A stretch of 6,737 nucleotides of DNA from an uncultured Caryophanales bacterium (GCA_937897245.1 CALCBO010000102.1:1-6737), one strand, 5' to 3'. Positions 1 to 6,197 are shown, counted from the stretch's first letter. Numbers and translations are program-made. The notes: generated from the letters alone by a model not told the origin.

Positions 1-648
1 AAAGTTGGGGCTTTTTCTTTGACAAATGCTCAAATAAATAAATTAAGTACTAAGGGAAGCTTTAATGATTTCAATGAAGAAAGTATTGGTTCTTTAAATC
101 TAAAAACATCTGGTAATTATATAACTAATTCTGGTGATATTGATAATCCTAAAGTGGGTGATTTTAGAATATCTTTTAAGTATAATAATTCTTCAGAAAT
201 TAGTATTCTAGCAGTTCAAAGTGGAAAGTCTTTTAAAGCATTCACATCAAAAGCAGGTAAGAGTGTTAATAAAGTTGTAGATGGTTCGCTAAGTGGTAAG
301 GAAATAATTGAAGATATAAAATCTGAAGATAATTTCTTAAAATGGGGTCTTAGAGGTCTAGGAGTTTTATTATGTATAATTGGATTTGCTGCAATATTAA
401 GTCCAATTAGTACTATAACTGGATTTATTCCAATTCTAGGATCTGTAGTTGGTGCTGCAGTTGGATTGGTATCCTTTGCTTTAGGTTTAGCCCTAAGCTT
501 AATAGTGATTGCTATTGCTTGGATTAGATTTAGACCAGTTCTGGGTATTTCTTTACTGGCCATTGCCGCTATTTTAATTGTTTTCTTGATTAAGAAAAGT
601 AAAAAAAATAAAGATTCCAATAGTAGCTCACAAGCAGTAAGCCAGTAA
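1..648 (+). CDS. TMEM43-family membrane protein, 5' end cut by window edge
   Basis: The frame is open from the first base, so this is the C-terminal 215 residues of a longer gene; the TTG at 19 is only an internal codon. Numbering from base 1, residues 49-61 read NPKVGDFRISFKY, matching the 'PxxGDxRVxF' block of TMEM43/LUMA-family proteins. Three hydrophobic segments follow at about 118-136, 145-174 and 178-197, including WIRFRPVLGI, which resembles the family's conserved WxxxRPxxG region near the last helices. The tail is basic, then Ser/Gln-rich (KKSKKNKDSNSSSQ). Known members have one N-terminal and three C-terminal membrane helices around a large soluble domain; the N-terminal helix would lie off the window. 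The bacterial role is not established. The gene ends in TAA and runs into a strong hairpin terminator, so it is last in its transcript. The family call rests on motif memory and helix layout and is fairly secure. Confidence 0.8.
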   Translation, partial: KVGAFSLTNAQINKLSTKGSFNDFNEESIGSLNLKTSGNYITNSGDIDNPKVGDFRISFKYNNSSEISILAVQSGKSFKAFTSKAGKSVNKVVDGSLSGKEIIEDIKSEDNFLKWGLRGLGVLLCIIGFAAILSPISTITGFIPILGSVVGAAVGLVSFALGLALSLIVIAIAWIRFRPVLGISLLAIAAILIVFLIKKSKKNKDSNSSSQAVSQ

Positions 649-660
649 TAATTGTAAGAA

Positions 661-696
661 AAAAGATACTAGTTTATACTTATTAGTATCTTTTTT
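661..696. terminator. Two-way intrinsic terminator between convergent genes
   Basis: A perfect 12-base inverted repeat (661-672 against 685-696) can extend by G-U and T-A pairs to a loop of about 8 bases. The arms carry A-tracts on the left and T-tracts on the right, so the hairpin is followed by a U-run when read from either strand. It lies 12 bases past the TMEM43-like stop and 25 bases past the corA-like stop on the opposite strand, so it can serve both genes. Confidence 0.85.
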
Positions 697-721
697 AGTG
701 CCTTTATTAATTCAAATCAAT

Positions 722-1666
722 CTACAACATGTTCTTTCTTTTTAGTATTACAGCTACTATAACTGATAATAATACAGAAGCAATAGTAATAATTATACAT
801 GCATTAACATCTGTTGAAATATCTCCTAGAGGAACATTCATTCCTAAGAATGAAGAAATCATAGTAGGTATTGATAAAACAATTGTAGCTCCAGCTAAGA
901 ATTTCATTATATAGTTCAAATTATTTGAAACAATAGTAGCATAAGTATCAGTAATAGATGATAAAATATCTCTATATATTCCACTCATTTCAATAGCCTG
1001 TTTATTTTCAATTATAGCATCTTCTAGTAAATCCATATCTCCTTCATATAAATTAAATATTGCTTTCTTTGATAGCTTTTCTAACACTAATTCATTAGCT
1101 TTTAGTGAAGTAATAAAGTATACTAAAGTTTTTTCTATTTCTAATAAATCTATTAAATCTTTATTTTCAGTAGATTGTTTTAATACTTGTTCTTTCTTTT
1201 CAATATCATTATTTAATTGTTTTAAGGCTCTTAGATAATAACTTGATGTTCTTAATAGTATTTGAATTAAGAAACGGACTTTTTTAGCTGTTCTAAAGTC
1301 TTTTATTTTATTCTTACGAAAATCACTTAATACTTCTATATTCTTAGTAGATACTGTAATTACATAATTATTCTCAGTAATAATTATACCTAAGGGATAT
1401 GTCTTATAAGTATGTCTTGATTCTTCTTCTTCTAAATATGGGGTATCTATTACTACTAGAGTAGCATTACCACTTTGTTCTACACGAGGAAGCTCTTCTT
1501 CATCTAGCATTTTTAAAATTAAATCTTTATCTACTTTAGTCTTTTCTACTACTTTATCTATTTCGTCATTAGTCGGTGAGCATAATTCTATCCACGAATC
1601 TACAGTGATTTTTTTAGCTTTCTTTATTTTTTTATCTTTTAGTGTTGTTTTTAATACTCTTAACAT
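722..1666 (-). CDS. corA: CorA-like divalent-cation (Mg2+) transporter
   Basis: The 314-residue product has the CorA architecture. A soluble N-terminal alpha/beta domain covers about 1-130, a long helical stalk rich in Lys, Glu and Leu covers about 130-250, and two C-terminal membrane helices lie at about 255-274 and 288-308. The signature GMN sits at 275-277, at the end of the first helix (SSFLGMNVPLGD), where family members form the ion-selectivity loop. The protein ends with a basic tail (LKRKNML), as expected for a cytoplasmic C-terminus. CorA proteins work as membrane pentamers that import Mg2+, sometimes Co2+ or Ni2+. The tyrosine usual before GMN and the MPE after it in classical CorA are not kept, placing this in the broader CorA-like group, so the exact ion is uncertain. 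The ATG has a strong AAGGAGGGG site about 9 bases upstream. The gene is monocistronic, between its own promoter and the two-way terminator. Confidence 0.9.
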   Translation of the reverse strand: MLRVLKTTLKDKKIKKAKKITVDSWIELCSPTNDEIDKVVEKTKVDKDLILKMLDEEELPRVEQSGNATLVVIDTPYLEEEESRHTYKTYPLGIIITENNYVITVSTKNIEVLSDFRKNKIKDFRTAKKVRFLIQILLRTSSYYLRALKQLNNDIEKKEQVLKQSTENKDLIDLLEIEKTLVYFITSLKANELVLEKLSKKAIFNLYEGDMDLLEDAIIENKQAIEMSGIYRDILSSITDTYATIVSNNLNYIMKFLAGATIVLSIPTMISSFLGMNVPLGDISTDVNACIIITIASVLLSVIVAVILKRKNML

Positions 1667-1674
1667 AATTATAC

Positions 1675-1724
1675 TCCCCTCCTTTTTTCCCGGATATTAT
1701 ACCATATTTTTTTAATTTTGTCTT
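1675..1724 (-). promoter_or_regulatory. corA-like gene promoter and ribosome binding site
   Basis: Read on the - strand, a perfect TATAAT lies at 1696-1701 and is preceded by TGG, giving an extended -10 (TGnTATAAT). An AAGACA at 1719-1724 sits 17 bases upstream and matches the -35 consensus at 4 of 6 positions. The predicted start of transcription is near 1689, giving a leader of only about 22 bases that holds the AAGGAGGGG ribosome binding site. There is no room for a Mg2+ riboswitch leader. Confidence 0.75.
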
Positions 1725-1734
1725 TAGTTTCTTT

Positions 1735-1764
1735 AAAAAAAGCTAAAACCTTATAGTTTTAACT
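1735..1764 (-). terminator. Intrinsic terminator of the abi-htrA operon
   Basis: On the - strand, a 9-base stem (AGTTAAAAC at 1756-1764 with GTTTTAGCT at 1741-1749, one G-U pair) encloses a 6-base loop and is followed by a T-run at 1735-1740. It starts 5 bases after the protease stop codon and ends just before the corA-like -35 box, isolating the two transcripts. Confidence 0.85.
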
Positions 1765-1768
1765 TTCT

Positions 1769-2851
1769 TTATTGTAATTTTATATTAGTTTGATGCTCTT
1801 TATTATCTCTTAGATAAGTAATAGTTATTTCTTCTCCTATTTTATGTTGATATAATTCATATTTTAAATAACCTGTATTTTTTATTTCAGTATTATTTAT
1901 TTTAATAATTATATCTCCTTTCTTTAATTCTGAGTTAGATGCATTACTATTTTTATCTATATTTAGTATTATTACTCCATTAGTTATATCCTTAGGTAGT
2001 TCTATATCATGTTTAATAATTGATTTAGTATCATTAATATTAGCCATATCAATTCCTAGTTTAGGTCTTTCTATTTTATTATCCTTTTCTAAATCCTCTA
2101 TATTATTCAAGGCATCTTCGATTGGTATAGCAAAAGCCATGCCTTCAATATCTTCTTGAATTAGTTTCATTAAGCATATTCCAATTACTTCTCCATTAAC
2201 ATTTAGAATTGGTCCTCCACTATTTCCGGGATTAATTGGAGCATCTATTTGTAGTACTTTCATTACCCAATCATTATTAGTAGAACTTGATAATTCAGTA
2301 CTTACTAGTCTATCTTTTCCTGAAAGAATACCTGATGATACACTATTTCTATAAGTATAGCCCATAGGAGAACCTACTGCATATACCATATCACCTATTT
2401 TTAAATCTTGACTTTTTCCTAAAGTAGCTATTAGTTTTATATTTTTCTTATCTACTCTTAATACTGCTAGGTCTAGATATTTATCTTTTCCTAAGACAGT
2501 AGCTTCTGTTTCTTTATCATTAGAAAAAGTTATTATTACTTTTTCAGCACTTATTATATGTTCATTAGTTAGAATATAACCATACTTATCATCTACTTTA
2601 TAGATAAAACCAGAGCCATTACTTTCTACTTCTTCATCTTTAATAGTTTGAATTAGTACTACTGCATCAAATATTTTATCAAGAGAGGTAGATAGAGAAG
2701 ATTTTTCATATACTTTACTTCTATTCTTATTAGATATAATATTATTAGAATTAAAATAAGAAGTTACTTGAAGTAATAAGTACATTACTAATCCTCCAAA
2801 TAAGAAAGCAATTATTAATAGTTTTAATTCATGTTTATCAATTTTATTCAT
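1769..2851 (-). CDS. Membrane-anchored HtrA/DegP-like serine protease with PDZ domain
   Basis: The 360-residue product starts with a short cytoplasmic stretch and one membrane helix at about 11-29, so the protease domain should face outside. The trypsin-like fold carries the full catalytic triad in family motifs: His98 in TNEHII, Asp127 in YLDLAVL and Ser211 in NPGNSGGP. One PDZ domain fills about 265-360, with its core at KKGDIIIKINNTEI (310-323). This is the standard single-PDZ layout of Firmicutes HtrA/YkdA-type proteases, slightly shorter than most. Such proteases degrade or refold damaged envelope proteins or cut specific exported substrates. The ATG overlaps the end of the upstream Abi gene by 8 bases, and the nearest purine-rich site (AAAGG, about 13 bases upstream) is badly spaced, so translation probably depends on ribosomes finishing the Abi frame. 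All active-site residues are present, so an active enzyme is expected; its substrate is unknown. Confidence 0.93.
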   Translation of the reverse strand: MNKIDKHELKLLIIAFLFGGLVMYLLLQVTSYFNSNNIISNKNRSKVYEKSSLSTSLDKIFDAVVLIQTIKDEEVESNGSGFIYKVDDKYGYILTNEHIISAEKVIITFSNDKETEATVLGKDKYLDLAVLRVDKKNIKLIATLGKSQDLKIGDMVYAVGSPMGYTYRNSVSSGILSGKDRLVSTELSSSTNNDWVMKVLQIDAPINPGNSGGPILNVNGEVIGICLMKLIQEDIEGMAFAIPIEDALNNIEDLEKDNKIERPKLGIDMANINDTKSIIKHDIELPKDITNGVIILNIDKNSNASNSELKKGDIIIKINNTEIKNTGYLKYELYQHKIGEEITITYLRDNKEHQTNIKLQ

Positions 2852-3791
2852 GATTAATATTACGCCTTTCTATTTTAGCTAAATCTTGCCAGTTATCTGG
2901 AAATCCCATTCTTTCTAAAACATCTTTAATACTAATTGTATGTAAATTATAATTTAGAGTTTCAATAACATTATCTAATTCTATAGACATATTTTTAAAT
3001 TCTTCTGGTAAGAGCATTTGCTTCATAATAATTATTAGGGCAAACAAGTCATTTTTACCATAAATATATTCATCATCTACTTTTGGTATTTTTAATAATT
3101 TATGAAATATAGTATCATCAATTAATTTCTGAGTTCTATTTTCATATAAAATATCTTCATGAGCACATAAATTACGATAATTTGCGAGTATTGGTAAATA
3201 AACAGTAAATGTTGATGAATCTATTTCATATATATCAGATATATCTTCTTGGTCTTCTGGTTTTAAGATTTGATACATTTCACTTACTATTCCAAACGAT
3301 AATACTTTTACTAATATCCATAATGGGATATATCCATAATTTGATACATAGTGAAGAGTTGCTGAATGTTGTGAACCATTAACTCTTATTTGACGTTTCA
3401 TTTTCTTTAATAAATCATTTAATTGAGATTGTTTATCTGGTGCTTTAGTAAAGTTCTTTTCTTTTAAATAATCTCTTTCACGATAACCATATTTTTTAGA
3501 TAATTGATAAGATATTATTGATTTTAAGTTATTTTCAATTACTAATAAGTATTTAAATATTACATTTCTAAAAGAACGATCAAATAAGAAGAGACTATAC
3601 ATTTCTTCAAAGGTAGTACCTGGTTTAAAATCTCTATCTTCATTAACAAATAAATGTCGATATCCATTTAGAAAAAAATAATTTTCTCTTAAAAGAACTT
3701 GTTTTGTATAACGTTCATCATTGATTATCATTTTTTTCTGTTTTAAGATTTGAACTTGTTCATCTAAGTTTTTAAAATTTTTCTCTCTCAT
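2844..3791 (-). CDS. Abi_2 family (AbiD/AbiF-like) protein with HEPN RNase motif
   Basis: The 315-residue product matches the Abi_2 family at both conserved blocks. The N-terminal block (about 33-102) contains LLRENYFFLNGYRHLF, FKPGTTFEEMYSLFLFDR and YLLVIENNLKSIISYQLS. The C-terminal block contains YRNLCAHEDILYENR (205-219). Within it, R206, N207 and H211 form the RNxxxH motif of HEPN domains, the metal-independent RNase centre in many toxins and abortive-infection proteins. There is no signal peptide or membrane segment, so it should be cytoplasmic. Family members AbiD and AbiF stop phage growth in lactococci, and related genes are also common as solitary chromosomal genes of unknown role. 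The ATG has AGGTGAG 4 bases upstream. It is the first gene of a two-gene operon with the HtrA-like protease. RNase activity and phage defence are inferences from the family and are not shown by the sequence. Confidence 0.88.
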   Translation of the reverse strand: MREKNFKNLDEQVQILKQKKMIINDERYTKQVLLRENYFFLNGYRHLFVNEDRDFKPGTTFEEMYSLFLFDRSFRNVIFKYLLVIENNLKSIISYQLSKKYGYRERDYLKEKNFTKAPDKQSQLNDLLKKMKRQIRVNGSQHSATLHYVSNYGYIPLWILVKVLSFGIVSEMYQILKPEDQEDISDIYEIDSSTFTVYLPILANYRNLCAHEDILYENRTQKLIDDTIFHKLLKIPKVDDEYIYGKNDLFALIIIMKQMLLPEEFKNMSIELDNVIETLNYNLHTISIKDVLERMGFPDNWQDLAKIERRNINHE

Positions 3792-3794
3792 AGT

Positions 3795-3817
3795 CTCACC
3801 TATTATAGATTATATCA
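3795..3817 (-). promoter_or_regulatory. abi-htrA promoter (extended -10) and short leader
   Basis: On the - strand, TGATATAAT at 3809-3817 is a perfect extended -10. No good -35 is visible at 16-18 bases, in keeping with extended -10 promoters. The expected transcript start is near 3802, at the upstream edge of the AGGTGAG ribosome binding site (3795-3801), so the leader is only about 11 bases. A second TATAAT at 3802-3807 would place the start inside the binding site and is less likely. Confidence 0.6.
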
Positions 3818-3829
3818 CAAATATTTGTG
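3816..3829. promoter_or_regulatory. Perfect 14-base palindrome, candidate operator
   Basis: CACAAATATTTGTG is its own reverse complement. One end supplies the TG of the abi extended -10, so a dimeric regulator bound here would cover the abi-htrA promoter. Its centre is about 50 bases upstream of the predicted start of the divergent + strand transcript, where an activator could also sit. The palindrome is seen directly; that it binds a regulator is inferred. The binding protein is not evident in the window, although the Abi protein itself is one candidate for autoregulation. Confidence 0.5.
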
Positions 3830-3857
3830 GAAAAATAGAAAAATTAATGGAAAATTG

Positions 3858-3894
3858 TGTTATAATTAGAGTGTATTGTTCTTATTTAGGGGGG
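3858..3894 (+). promoter_or_regulatory. Promoter and start-deciding RBS of the phospholipase-like gene
   Basis: TGTTATAAT at 3858-3866 is a perfect extended -10 with no clear -35. Transcription should start near 3873. The AGGGGGG at 3888-3894 lies 5 bases before the ATG at 3900, which fixes the start there. The upstream in-frame TTG at 3876 has no binding site and would lie almost at the transcript's 5' end. Confidence 0.65.
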
Positions 3895-3899
3895 ATATT

Positions 3900-4868
3900 A
3901 TGCCAGCAACTATAGTTCATTCTTTTTTCGCAGAAGATGTCTATGATATTTTACCTAGTTATATTAATAGAAAGTTAGATTTAGGTCTTTGTAAAACATT
4001 TGGACAAAGTGTAGATAGTTTAAAGTTTTATAATCTTTTTTCATTAAAATCTGGTAAGAGTATGAGAAAATTCCAAGGTTATTTTCATAATAATAAAACA
4101 CAAGAATTCTTTATTAACCTATTACATTATATTCATGATAACAAATTTGAAGATAAAGAAGTATATTCATTCTTAGTGGGATTTATTTGTCATTATGCCT
4201 TGGATAGTACTCTTCATCCTTATATTATCTATAAGACAGGTCATATGGAGAAGGGAAAACCTAATACTTATAAGTATAATAATATTCATGCATTTATGGA
4301 GTCTTTTTTAGATATGGATATGGTTCACCGTAGAAAAAGAGTTAATCCTTATAAATATGATTTTATTAATTATTGTTTTGATATTAGTCGTTTTTCACAG
4401 AATTTAGTTAATACTATTAATTATTCTTTTTATAATACTTATCAAGTAAATGATATGAGTAATATTTATTATAAATCATTGAAACAAATGAAATGGGCTT
4501 TAAAGACTTTTAGAAAGGATCCTAAAGGTAGAAAGAAGTTCTGCTATAAAGTAATAGATACATTTACTCCTAGAAGTTGTTTTAGATTTGAAGCAGTTAG
4601 TTATTATTATCCTTTGACTGATAATCATAATTTTTTAAATAGAAATCATAAGTTATGGAGAAATCCAACTACTTATAATATGACTAGTGAAGAATCATTT
4701 ATAGATTTATATATTAAAGCTATTAAACATGCTAAAGTACTTGTCTGTGCGAGTTTTGATTATTTAGCAGATAAAGGTATTGACTTAGAGCAATTATTTG
4801 ATAATACTAGTTATATTACTGGATTAAATTGTGATTTAGATACAGAATTAAAATACTTTGAGTTTTAA
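3900..4868 (+). CDS. Zinc-dependent phospholipase C family protein
   Basis: From the ATG at 3900 the product has 322 residues. It begins MPATIVHSFFAEDV, the typical start of Firmicutes proteins in this family, which keep a histidine close to the N-terminus (H7 here). Other likely zinc ligands sit in recognisable blocks: D39 in GQSVDS, H63 in YFHNNK, H98, D102 and H106 in GFICHYALDSTLHPYI, and H130 with E134 in HAFMESFLD. The rest is mostly helical, as in the alpha-helical zinc phospholipase fold. There is no signal peptide, unlike the secreted Clostridium and Bacillus toxins, so it probably acts inside the cell and may not be a true phospholipase C; the substrate is unknown. It has its own promoter, divergent from the abi-htrA operon, and an AT-rich terminator overlaps its last codons. 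The protein is Tyr-, Asn- and Lys-rich, as expected from the base composition. Confidence 0.85.
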   Translation: MPATIVHSFFAEDVYDILPSYINRKLDLGLCKTFGQSVDSLKFYNLFSLKSGKSMRKFQGYFHNNKTQEFFINLLHYIHDNKFEDKEVYSFLVGFICHYALDSTLHPYIIYKTGHMEKGKPNTYKYNNIHAFMESFLDMDMVHRRKRVNPYKYDFINYCFDISRFSQNLVNTINYSFYNTYQVNDMSNIYYKSLKQMKWALKTFRKDPKGRKKFCYKVIDTFTPRSCFRFEAVSYYYPLTDNHNFLNRNHKLWRNPTTYNMTSEESFIDLYIKAIKHAKVLVCASFDYLADKGIDLEQLFDNTSYITGLNCDLDTELKYFEF

Positions 4869-4878
4869 TTCTTTTTTT
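4844..4878 (+). terminator. Intrinsic terminator overlapping the end of the phospholipase-like gene
   Basis: A perfect 10-base inverted repeat (AGAATTAAAA at 4844-4853 with TTTTAATTCT at 4863-4872) encloses a 9-base loop, contains the TAA stop in its right arm and runs into a T-tract to 4878. The stem has only two G-C pairs, so some read-through into the SpoIID-like gene is likely. Confidence 0.6.
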
Positions 4879-4885
4879 GTATAAA
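4858..4885 (+). promoter_or_regulatory. Possible promoter of the SpoIID-like gene
   Basis: TTGAGT at 4858-4863 (4 of 6 to the -35 consensus) and TATAAA at 4880-4885 (5 of 6 to the -10 consensus) are 16 bases apart. The pair lies across the terminator loop and T-tract. Matches of this quality are common in AT-rich DNA, so this is tentative. The alternative is read-through from the upstream gene. Confidence 0.35.
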
Positions 4886-4923
4886 TCTTTTAGTAATTTA
4901 CATACTATGTATGGGTGATATAT

Positions 4924-5967
4924 ATGTTTTATCATTATGATATAAGACGTATTAATAATGAAGATATTTTATATTTATATATTGATATAAAGTATGAATT
5001 TTCTAATGATTTTGATATTAATGATAATGATGATTTAGCTAAAAGAACAGTTAATTTTATTAAATCAAATAATATTCATTTTTATGGTAATAAAGTATTC
5101 TTAGTAATTGATGGGGTTGTTGTTAAGTCATTACAAATAAAGGATAATAAACATGTTATTAATAATTCTGATTATTCTTATGATAAATATATGGTTAATA
5201 TTCAGTTAATAGATAAATCTATATGTGAGATTACTTTGAGAGAGTATATACTAAGTCTTTTATTATCTAAATATTTAGATTATATAACAGATGAAGTATA
5301 TAAAGCTATTACTATTCTATATAATTCTTATGCTTATAAGATGATGGAAGAAAACAATTATATTTATAGTGATAATAGTTATGTATTATTTAAACCACTT
5401 TCATATTATAAGAATATCTATATAGATTATGATATTATTATAGATAGATTAAATAAAATAATAAATGAAGTAGATGGCTATTATTTGAGTTATAATGGAG
5501 ATTATGTACTACCTTTTATTCATTATTCTAATAATGGTAAAACTTTAGGTAATAAGAAATATCCTTATCTATCTAGTGTAGTAAGTATTTGGGATATGTT
5601 ATCTCCATATTATGTAGAATTAAATACTTTTTCTTATGAAAAATTAAGTGAAAAAATCGGTGAAGTTGTCAATTATCATTTAAAAATAAAATCAGTGATA
5701 AAGAATAATCATAAAACAATTATTATAAATGGAAGAATATATCAAATAGAAGAGTTTAAAACATTACTTAATTTAAAATCAACAGATATGTATTTTATTA
5801 TTAATAAAAGCTCATTTCAAGTTATCACAAGGGGTTGTGGTAGTTTTTATGGACTAAGTTTATTTGGAGCTTGTGAAATAGCTAAAAATGGAGCTAAGTA
5901 TTATCATATATTGAAATATTATTTTCCAAAGACTAATATATTAAAAAAAGTAAAAGAACTACCATGA
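4924..5967 (+). CDS. Degenerate SpoIID-like (stage II sporulation protein D family) protein
   Basis: The start is taken as the ATG at 4924, with GGGTGA (4913-4918) 5 bases upstream; an in-frame GTG at 4915 lies inside that binding site. The 347-residue product aligns by eye with the SpoIID framework: LREYI...DEVYKAI...YNSYAY (105-138), LSYNGDYVLPFIHYSNNGKT with YPYLSSVVSIWD (188-224), and RGCGSFYGLSLFGACEIAKNGAKYYHILKYYFPKTNI at the C-terminus. SpoIID is a lytic transglycosylase that trims glycan strands stripped by SpoIIP during engulfment. Here the catalytic Glu of the EMP motif aligns with Lys116, the Arg of AARTYA with Asn134, and the His and Gln of GHGVGMSQYGA with Ser307 and Leu313. There is no signal peptide or membrane helix. 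About 12% of residues are Tyr. It is most likely a catalytically dead relative, perhaps a binding protein; function unknown. Confidence 0.75.
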   Translation: MFYHYDIRRINNEDILYLYIDIKYEFSNDFDINDNDDLAKRTVNFIKSNNIHFYGNKVFLVIDGVVVKSLQIKDNKHVINNSDYSYDKYMVNIQLIDKSICEITLREYILSLLLSKYLDYITDEVYKAITILYNSYAYKMMEENNYIYSDNSYVLFKPLSYYKNIYIDYDIIIDRLNKIINEVDGYYLSYNGDYVLPFIHYSNNGKTLGNKKYPYLSSVVSIWDMLSPYYVELNTFSYEKLSEKIGEVVNYHLKIKSVIKNNHKTIIINGRIYQIEEFKTLLNLKSTDMYFIINKSSFQVITRGCGSFYGLSLFGACEIAKNGAKYYHILKYYFPKTNILKKVKELP

Positions 5968-5977
5968 GGTAGTTCTT
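5954..5977. terminator. Two-way terminator overlapping both convergent coding ends
   Basis: A perfect 10-base stem (AAGAACTACC at 5954-5963 with GGTAGTTCTT at 5968-5977) has a 4-base ATGA loop. T-rich DNA follows on the + strand, and A-rich DNA, hence a U-run on the other transcript, lies to the left. The TGA stop of the SpoIID-like gene (5965-5967) is in the loop, and the TAA stop of the opposing small gene (5976-5978) is at the stem edge. Confidence 0.85.
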
Positions 5978-6197
5978 ATTTTCTTAATTTTTTCTTTAAA
6001 TCTTGAAGAGCATTATCAGCATCTTTATTAATTTCAATAGTATTTTCTAAAAACTTGGTATATCCTTCAACTGTTGCGGCAAAATCAATAAGTTCTTGAC
6101 TTTCTTTACTTTCACCTAAACGTTCAACAATATCTGATTGTTCTTTTAGCTCGTGAGCCATTTTGATAATCTCATCATAACTTAGTTTACCAATCAT
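5976..6197 (-). CDS. Small helical T7SS-associated protein (WXG100-like size, no WXG)
   Basis: The 73-residue, highly charged protein is predicted to be two helices (about 6-27 and 33-70) with a break around GESKES (28-33). The size and helical-hairpin shape resemble WXG100/EsxA-like proteins and the small helical partners of LXG toxins, but it has no tryptophan and no clear YxxxD/E export signal. It is the last gene of the YukD-containing operon. Its ATG overlaps the TGA of the preceding gene as ATGA (6194-6197), which indicates translational coupling and suggests the two products act together, perhaps as a heterodimer. A GAGG lies about 10 bases upstream, inside the preceding gene. The frame is clearly coding-like by spacing and start, but the family is not recognised with certainty. 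It could be a secreted subunit, a chaperone for an effector, or a cytoplasmic regulator. Confidence 0.7.
   Translation of the reverse strand: MIGKLSYDEIIKMAHELKEQSDIVERLGESKESQELIDFAATVEGYTKFLENTIEINKDADNALQDLKKKLRK

Noticed and set aside
19..21. TTG as the start of the first gene
   Set aside because: The frame is open to base 1 and no binding site precedes the TTG. The expected N-terminal helix and domain of the family are missing, so the gene begins upstream of the window.
216..620. Open frame of 134 codons on the - strand
   Set aside because: It lies wholly antisense to the TMEM43-like gene, has no ribosome binding site context and its product looks like a mirror of the hydrophobic segment. 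It is a shadow frame.
729..914. Open frame of 61 codons on the + strand
   Set aside because: It is antisense to the membrane region of the CorA-like gene, and its composition reflects the complementary codons. It has no promoter or binding site.
1667..1768. Mg2+ riboswitch upstream of the CorA-like gene
   Set aside because: The predicted leader is only about 22 bases, and the remaining space is taken by the promoter and the protease terminator.
3876..3878. TTG start for the phospholipase-like gene
   Set aside because: The codons between it and the ATG at 3900 contain the AGGGGGG binding site, and the protein starting MPATIVH fits the family.
4901..4913. Inverted repeat CATAC-TAT-GTATG before the SpoIID-like gene
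   Set aside because: A 5-base stem with a 3-base loop is weak and common by chance in AT-rich DNA. It touches the binding site but is not strong enough to claim regulation.
4915..4917. GTG start for the SpoIID-like gene
   Set aside because: It lies inside the GGGTGA binding site that serves the ATG at 4924.
5965..6197. Use of the Mycoplasma code (TGA as tryptophan)
   Set aside because: TGA ends two genes in credible places, a terminator loop and an ATGA overlap, and TGG encodes the tryptophans, so the standard bacterial code holds.
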